A DNA stretch of 64,000 nucleotides from Bacillota bacterium. Lineage in GTDB: Bacteria; Bacillota; Clostridia; Oscillospirales; Acutalibacteraceae. A program made the position numbers and the translations under genes. The DNA is taken from the NCBI GenBank assembly GCA_023390175.1, contig JAEWDK010000015.1:124001-188000 (forward strand). Direction: 5' to 3'. Numbering within the stretch: position 1 is the first letter of the stretch; each line of letters begins with the position of its first letter. This document shows positions 59,753-64,000 of the stretch, piece after piece. The notes under the pieces are model-generated. The model saw nothing but the letters and a program-made list of their open reading frames with translations. It did no database searches and was not told the DNA's origin.

Positions 59753-61576
59753 TTAGCTGAGCGCGCGCATGGCGGATTCCTCCGCAAACTGATGGCTGTA
59801 CAGTGTGTGGTAGTAGCTGTGCTGACGCAGCAGCTCTTCATGCCGGCCCTGCTCCACTATTTTTCCGTCTTTTACCACCAGAATCAAATCTGCATGACGT
59901 ATTGTAGAAAGGCGATGGGCGATCAGGAACGAAGTGCGGTCTTTCAGCAGATGAGAAATCGCAGCCTGAATCAGCTGTTCCGTCTGCGTGTCAATTGATG
60001 AGGTTGCTTCATCCAGAACAAAAATCCGCGGGTCAGCCAACACGGCGCGCGCAAAGGAGATCAGCTGCTTTTCACCGGTGGAAAGGCGGTCCCCGCCTTC
60101 GCCGACGCTGCTCTCGTAGCCGTTGTCCAGCTTTTCCACCACCGTGTCCGCGCTTACGGCTTCTGTGGCGCGTTTCACCTGCTCATCGGTAGCGGACAGA
60201 TTGCCGTAACGTATGTTTTCCATGACAGTGCCGGAAAACAGGTGCGGGTTTTGTAGCACATAGCCAATGCTGCTGTGAAGCCAAAGCTGACTGCGCTCGT
60301 GGTAGTCACGGCCGTCAATCAAAATTTCGCCCGAATCAGGCTCAAAGAAGCGGCAGGCAAGGTTAACCAAGGTGCTTTTGCCCGCACCCGTTTCACCCAC
60401 AATGGCAACAGTGGTGCCTGCGGGAATTTTCAGGTTGAAATTACGGAACACGTCTTCGTTCCCGTCGGGGTACCGAAAGCTTACATTGCGGAATTCAATG
60501 TCGCCCTGAATGGGCTCCCAGTTTTCCGGTTTGGGGTGAAATGAATCGCCGTATTTCGCGACGACCTCCGGCGAATCCACAATGCCCGGCTCTTTGTCCA
60601 GCAGTCCGGTTACACGCTCAATGTTCGTCTGTACGGAAATAACATCTGAAAAGTTGCGTGCAAGCTGCTGAATCGGTTCGAAAATTCCAACGGCATAGGA
60701 AGTAAACGCGGAAAGCGTGCCAAACAGCAGAATATGCTGCAAAACCATGCTGCCGCCGCGCGCCAGCACCAAAGCCGTGGCAATCGAACTCATCAGAAGG
60801 ACCAGGGATATGTACACGGCGCTTAACCGGGCGGCCCGTATGGAGGACATCCTCATATCCTGCGTTATGTCCGTAAAATCCCGGTGGTTTTTTTCCTCAA
60901 TCACCAGGGTCTTCGACGTTTTAGCACCCATGATTCCCTCATTGTACGCGCCGGTAATGCGGGAGTTTGTTTTCCGAACCCGGCGGTTCCAGTGCAGAAT
61001 ACGGTTCTGGAAATAAAAGGTCAGCAGCGCAATGGCCGGTACGACAAGAATAACAATCAGCGCCAATTTCACATTCAGCAACAGCATGGCAGCGAACACC
61101 CCCAGCACATAAGCCGATGACCAGATGATGTCAAAAAGGTTCCACGCCACCAGGCTGGAAATCCGGTCCGTATCGCTCATCACGCGGGTCAGAATGTACC
61201 CGACCGGGGTCACGTTGTAATACGAGAACGACAGGGTCTGAAGGTGAACAAAGCACGCCCGTTTCAGGTCGCGCCCAAGGTTCATCTCAATCCGCATGGA
61301 ACCGCGGGTAAACAGTATTACACTGAGTGTCTGCAGTGTGATGACGAGCGCGTACGCGAGCGCGAAATACACCAAACCCGCCGTAGAACGCGCGCCGATA
61401 AAATGGTCAATCGCGTACCGCTGGAACAGCGGCAGCAAAATATCCGCAAAGGCACAGAACAGGTTTAACACAAAAACCATCAGCAGGGTTCGCCGATAAG
61501 GCTTTAAATACGGAAAAATATTCTTCCAGATCTTCAGGTCAAACGCTTTGCTGTACTCCTGTTCATCGTAACCCAT
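59753..61576 (-). CDS. Heterodimeric ABC exporter subunit (BmrD-like)
   Basis: A 607-aa half-transporter: six membrane helices (about 25-320) then an ABC domain with Walker A GETGAGKST, a non-canonical signature LSTGEKQLISFARAV, Walker B IFVLDEATSSID with catalytic Glu, and H-loop FLIAHRLSTI. In heterodimeric exporters such as BmrC/BmrD and TM287/288 one subunit has full Walker B but contributes a weak signature to the degenerate site; the LSTGE here fits. Its start overlaps the upstream partner's stop (TGATG), so equal synthesis is expected. Likely substrates are drugs or lipids. Confidence 0.9.
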   Translation of the reverse strand: MGYDEQEYSKAFDLKIWKNIFPYLKPYRRTLLMVFVLNLFCAFADILLPLFQRYAIDHFIGARSTAGLVYFALAYALVITLQTLSVILFTRGSMRIEMNLGRDLKRACFVHLQTLSFSYYNVTPVGYILTRVMSDTDRISSLVAWNLFDIIWSSAYVLGVFAAMLLLNVKLALIVILVVPAIALLTFYFQNRILHWNRRVRKTNSRITGAYNEGIMGAKTSKTLVIEEKNHRDFTDITQDMRMSSIRAARLSAVYISLVLLMSSIATALVLARGGSMVLQHILLFGTLSAFTSYAVGIFEPIQQLARNFSDVISVQTNIERVTGLLDKEPGIVDSPEVVAKYGDSFHPKPENWEPIQGDIEFRNVSFRYPDGNEDVFRNFNLKIPAGTTVAIVGETGAGKSTLVNLACRFFEPDSGEILIDGRDYHERSQLWLHSSIGYVLQNPHLFSGTVMENIRYGNLSATDEQVKRATEAVSADTVVEKLDNGYESSVGEGGDRLSTGEKQLISFARAVLADPRIFVLDEATSSIDTQTEQLIQAAISHLLKDRTSFLIAHRLSTIRHADLILVVKDGKIVEQGRHEELLRQHSYYHTLYSHQFAEESAMRALS

Positions 61577-63411
61577 CAGCCTTCCTCCTTTTCCAGCAGC
61601 GACCGGTCGTCGCTGCTCATTTGAATGTCATAGATACTCTTGTAAATTCCGTCTTGATGAATCAATTCCTCATGCGTACCGAGTTCCGCAATCTTTCCGT
61701 CATCCATCACCAAAATCCGATCCGCCTGCATCAGCGTTGTGATTCGGTGTGAAATCAGAATTACGGTGGATTTGCCCAAATTCTCTTTCAATGCCGCACG
61801 AATCTGCGCGTCCGTTTCCGAATCCACCGCAGAAAGCGAGTCGTCGAACACCATGATGGGCGCCTGCTGCATCAGCATACGGGCAATCGCCACCCGCTGC
61901 TTTTGCCCGCCCGAAAGCGTTACCCCGCGTTCCCCCACAATTGTATCGTAGCCGTTGGCAAAGTCGTCCACCGCATTGTCCACACAGGCAATTCGGGCGG
62001 CACGGCGCACCTCCTCCAATGAAGCTCCGGGCCTTGTGGCACGGATATTTTCCTCAATTGTACGGGAAAACAGAAACGGCTCCTGCAGAACCATACCGAT
62101 GTTTTCGCGCAGCCAGGAACGTTTGATTTCGGCAATATTTACGCCGCCGACGGTGATGCTGCCGCACTCGGGGGGCAGGTCATACAGCCGGTCCAAAAGG
62201 TGCATCAGCGTCGATTTTCCGCTGCCCGTTCCGCCCAGTATGGCAAAGGTACTGCCGGCGGGGATGGTAAAGTCAATGTCTTTCAAAACGGGCTTCTGCC
62301 CTTCGTAGCTGTAATTGATATGATGGAATGAGATGTCCTTGTCCATGGGCGCCTGCACGGCGTTCGGGGTATCCTGCTCCTCTTTTGCGTCTAAAATATA
62401 GGCCACACGTTCAATGGAAACGCCGGCCTTGCTCATTTCGGATAAAATTCGTCCCAAACCGCGGACGGGCCAAATCAGTGTGGAGTTATAGGATACAAAC
62501 GCCAGGAACTCACCGAGCGTGATTTTTCCGTTCACCGACTCAGAAACGCCGACCAGAATCACCGTGAGAATTTGCAGACCGGTGATCAGGTCACCGATTC
62601 CCCAGTAAGCACTCAGCAGGCGGCCAAGCCGAATCCACAGGCCGGCAAAGCGGTTATTGCGCTTGTCAAACCGTTCAATTTCGTAACGTTCGCGTCCGAA
62701 TGCGCGCACGACCCGTACCCCGGTCAGGTTTTCCTGCACGGCGGAGGACAGTTCCCCTTCGGCTTCGTCGGCCAGACGAAACCGCTTGGCGATTTTCGCA
62801 TAGAAGATTCCGGAATATGCCGCAACCAGCGGAATAAACGCTAGTGCAACCAAAGAGATCTTCACATTCATTGAAAACATGATGGCAATTGAAAGGATAA
62901 TCAAAAATGCGGTACGGAAAACTTCCAGCAGCTGATTGCTGATGAAGTTTCGGATTACGTCCACATCGGACGTACACCGCTGGATGATTTCCCCCGTTTG
63001 GTGTTTGTTGTGCCAGGAATACGGCAGCCGCTGAATATGCCCGAAAAGCTGGTCCCGAAGGGATTTTACAAAGGACTCCGACGCTTTCGCCACGCCCATG
63101 CGGCTTATGTAATTACAAATACCCGACAGGATGGCAACCAGTAATATGGCGCCCGCGGCCAGAAGCAGACTGTGTTCGGGGTTGCTGCCGGCCCCCTGCA
63201 TTGAAAAAAGCCGTTCCGGCCAGCCGGGCTGTCCAACGGACTGCTGCCCAATTACGGAATCAACCGCTGCACGGATAATCTGCGGTGTGACCGCATTGAA
63301 CGCTGTATTCAGCATGGCAAAAATCAATGCCGCAATAAAAAGCCCGACGCTCCCCTTTAAAAAGCGCCAAATCAGCCCGGCTTCTTTTTTCTTTGCTTTT
63401 TGTTTTTTCAT
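61576..63411 (-). CDS. Heterodimeric ABC exporter subunit with degenerate ATP site (BmrC-like)
   Basis: A 611-aa half-transporter: Lys-rich cytoplasmic start, six helices (about 15-320), ABC domain with Walker A GGTGSGKST, canonical signature LSGGQKQRVAIARML, H-loop ILISHRITTL. Walker B reads IMVFDDSLSAVD: Asp524 (codon 61842-61840) replaces the catalytic Glu, the mark of the degenerate site in heterodimeric multidrug exporters. GGGGGAG lies six bases before the ATG. It is preceded by a 36-codon leader ORF and a terminator, suggesting attenuation. Confidence 0.9.
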   Translation of the reverse strand: MKKQKAKKKEAGLIWRFLKGSVGLFIAALIFAMLNTAFNAVTPQIIRAAVDSVIGQQSVGQPGWPERLFSMQGAGSNPEHSLLLAAGAILLVAILSGICNYISRMGVAKASESFVKSLRDQLFGHIQRLPYSWHNKHQTGEIIQRCTSDVDVIRNFISNQLLEVFRTAFLIILSIAIMFSMNVKISLVALAFIPLVAAYSGIFYAKIAKRFRLADEAEGELSSAVQENLTGVRVVRAFGRERYEIERFDKRNNRFAGLWIRLGRLLSAYWGIGDLITGLQILTVILVGVSESVNGKITLGEFLAFVSYNSTLIWPVRGLGRILSEMSKAGVSIERVAYILDAKEEQDTPNAVQAPMDKDISFHHINYSYEGQKPVLKDIDFTIPAGSTFAILGGTGSGKSTLMHLLDRLYDLPPECGSITVGGVNIAEIKRSWLRENIGMVLQEPFLFSRTIEENIRATRPGASLEEVRRAARIACVDNAVDDFANGYDTIVGERGVTLSGGQKQRVAIARMLMQQAPIMVFDDSLSAVDSETDAQIRAALKENLGKSTVILISHRITTLMQADRILVMDDGKIAELGTHEELIHQDGIYKSIYDIQMSSDDRSLLEKEEG

Positions 63412-63453
63412 CTACGACTCCCCCTCTTTTCCCCTTTTCAGCTTTATAAAATA

Positions 63454-63484
63454 AAAAGCACCTCTGATCATCAGAGGTGCTTTT
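63454..63484 (-). terminator. Leader terminator (attenuator) before the ABC exporter operon
   Basis: Fourteen-bp perfect stem AAAAGCACCTCTGA/TCAGAGGTGCTTTT with a 3-nt loop. On the minus strand it continues into TTTTTATTTTAT. It lies between a consensus promoter and the exporter gene, so it would stop most transcripts before the operon unless overridden. Confidence 0.85.
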
Positions 63485-63506
63485 GCCGTCGTATTCACGC
63501 CTGTTT

Positions 63507-63617
63507 TCACAGCAGAGCGCAAAAATCCATCCGTAGAGTACGGGCAAAAATACTTCCGATTCCAGTCCTGTATCCAGAATTGCCAACCTTGACTGCAAAA
63601 TATCCGTTATGGTCCAT
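63507..63617 (-). CDS. 36-aa leader peptide of the exporter operon (BmrB-like position)
   Basis: A 36-codon ORF beginning MDHNGYFAVKVGNSGYRTGI, with AAAGGAGG nine bases before the ATG. It is not similar to any protein I know. Its stop lies 22 bp before a strong terminator, and the ORF starts about 35 nt after the predicted transcription start. TTTTTGC within its last codons can pair with GCAAAAG at the base of the terminator stem, a possible anti-terminator. In Bacillus subtilis, translation of the bmrB leader controls bmrCD in this way (family knowledge); here it is inference from layout. Confidence 0.6.
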   Translation of the reverse strand: MDHNGYFAVKVGNSGYRTGIGSIFARTLRMDFCALL

Positions 63618-63657
63618 CTTTGCCCGCCTCCTTTCTTGTTTAAATCACAATTTAATA

Positions 63658-63686
63658 ATTATAATCCGGCATTTTCGAAATGTCAA
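63658..63686 (-). promoter_or_regulatory. Consensus sigma-A promoter of the leader/exporter operon
   Basis: On the minus strand TTGACA (63686-63681), exactly 17 bp, then TATAAT (63663-63658): a perfect match. Such a strong promoter followed by a terminator is typical of attenuation-controlled genes. Confidence 0.9.
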
Positions 63687-63750
63687 CCATGAATTGTTAA
63701 AAGCTGTTAGCTTGGTTCTATGTTTCCCGTGATAACCGGGCGCATTGAAA

Positions 63751-64000
63751 TCACTTCGGACTGATATTGTTCCGCAGGAAGGATGTCACGGTGCCGGAAT
63801 AAGTTAAGTCCAGTTTATGCATTGCCCTGGTGCATGCAATATACAGCATACTCTTATCCAAATCTGTTTTATAGGTTTGTGCGCAGGCAAACGGAATCAT
63901 AACCTGGTCAAACTCCAATCCTTTCGCAATAAACGCCGGAGTAATGATGATTCCGTTCTTAAACTCCTTGCTTTCACCGTCCAATAAGTAGATCCTTTTC
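63751..64000 (-). CDS. UvrD/HelD-type helicase, C-terminal end (partial)
   Basis: About 83 C-terminal residues are visible; the gene starts beyond the window. They include IAKGLEFDQVMIPFACAQTY, then KTDLDKSMLYIACTRAMHKL and SFLRNN. This is motif V/VI of superfamily 1 helicases (GLEFD, YIACTRA), and the spacing resembles HelD, the RNA-polymerase recycling factor of Firmicutes, more than UvrD or PcrA. The N-terminal part needed to separate these is outside the window. The next gene on this strand is the leader-controlled exporter, which has its own promoter. Confidence 0.78.
   Translation of the reverse strand, partial: KRIYLLDGESKEFKNGIIITPAFIAKGLEFDQVMIPFACAQTYKTDLDKSMLYIACTRAMHKLDLTYSGTVTSFLRNNISPK

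Noticed and set aside
1..64000. CRISPR arrays, tRNA or rRNA genes, insertion sequences, prophage or integrative elements
   Set aside because: No repeat-spacer pattern, cloverleaf, transposase, integrase or phage structural motif was noticed on either strand. A dedicated scan (tRNAscan, ISfinder search) would be decisive.

Overview
The window looks like chromosome from an endospore-forming, low-to-mid G+C Firmicute, most likely class Clostridia and Oscillospirales/Ruminococcaceae-like. The reasons are SpoIIE with a Spo0A-type promoter, DUF4489, DUF1540 and YjgB/DUF4309 proteins, strong AGGAGG ribosome-binding sites, YesM/YesN two-component regulators, and many short rho-independent terminators. 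I saw no rRNA, tRNA, CRISPR array, insertion sequence or phage module. The taxonomic call is inference from gene content.

Layout. 1-1.5 kb: the end of a type IV pilus operon (pilT, pilC). 1.5-4.4 kb: a winged-helix regulator with an MFS exporter, a small glycine-rich protein and trmL. 4.5-8.1 kb: lower glycolysis (pgk-tpiA-gpmI). 8.4-13.2 kb: an orphan oligopeptide-binding lipoprotein, a DUF4489 protein, a 38-aa membrane peptide, an XRE repressor divergent from an 81-aa unknown, and an LCP cell-wall ligase. 13.4-23.7 kb: metG-tatD, a YjgB lipoprotein, spoIIE, an aminotransferase, trpS and a polysaccharide flippase. 23.8-30.7 kb: an FtsA-like ATPase carrying beta-grasp repeats, then a four-gene MacA/MacB efflux operon whose first gene encodes a TolC-like helical protein, then a DUF1540 peptide. 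30.9-36.9 kb: a chemoreceptor, then an OmpR-type two-component system followed by DedA and PAP2 membrane proteins. 37-43.4 kb: an ABC-F protein, an aldo/keto reductase with ferredoxin tail, a lactonase, an amino-acid permease with a frame break in an A11 tract, a VOC remnant and a QueG-like Fe-S protein.

43.4-59.4 kb holds two carbohydrate loci facing each other. The first has YesN/YesM, a sugar ABC importer, a GH66 dextranase-family enzyme without signal peptide and a GH13_31 alpha-1,6-glucosidase. It should import isomalto-oligosaccharides and cut them in the cytoplasm. The second runs the other way: binding protein, two permeases, a GH130 phosphorylase and a LacI regulator, probably for beta-mannosides.

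59.7-64 kb: a heterodimeric ABC exporter with one degenerate ATP site, preceded by a consensus promoter, a 36-codon leader ORF and a terminator. This layout resembles the antibiotic-responsive bmrB-bmrCD attenuator. The window ends inside the C-terminus of a UvrD/HelD-type helicase.

The most interesting points are the leader-attenuated exporter, the MacAB locus with a TolC-like component in a presumed monoderm, the DedA/PAP2 module with an 11-bp-period direct repeat in its promoter, and the homopolymer frame break in the permease.
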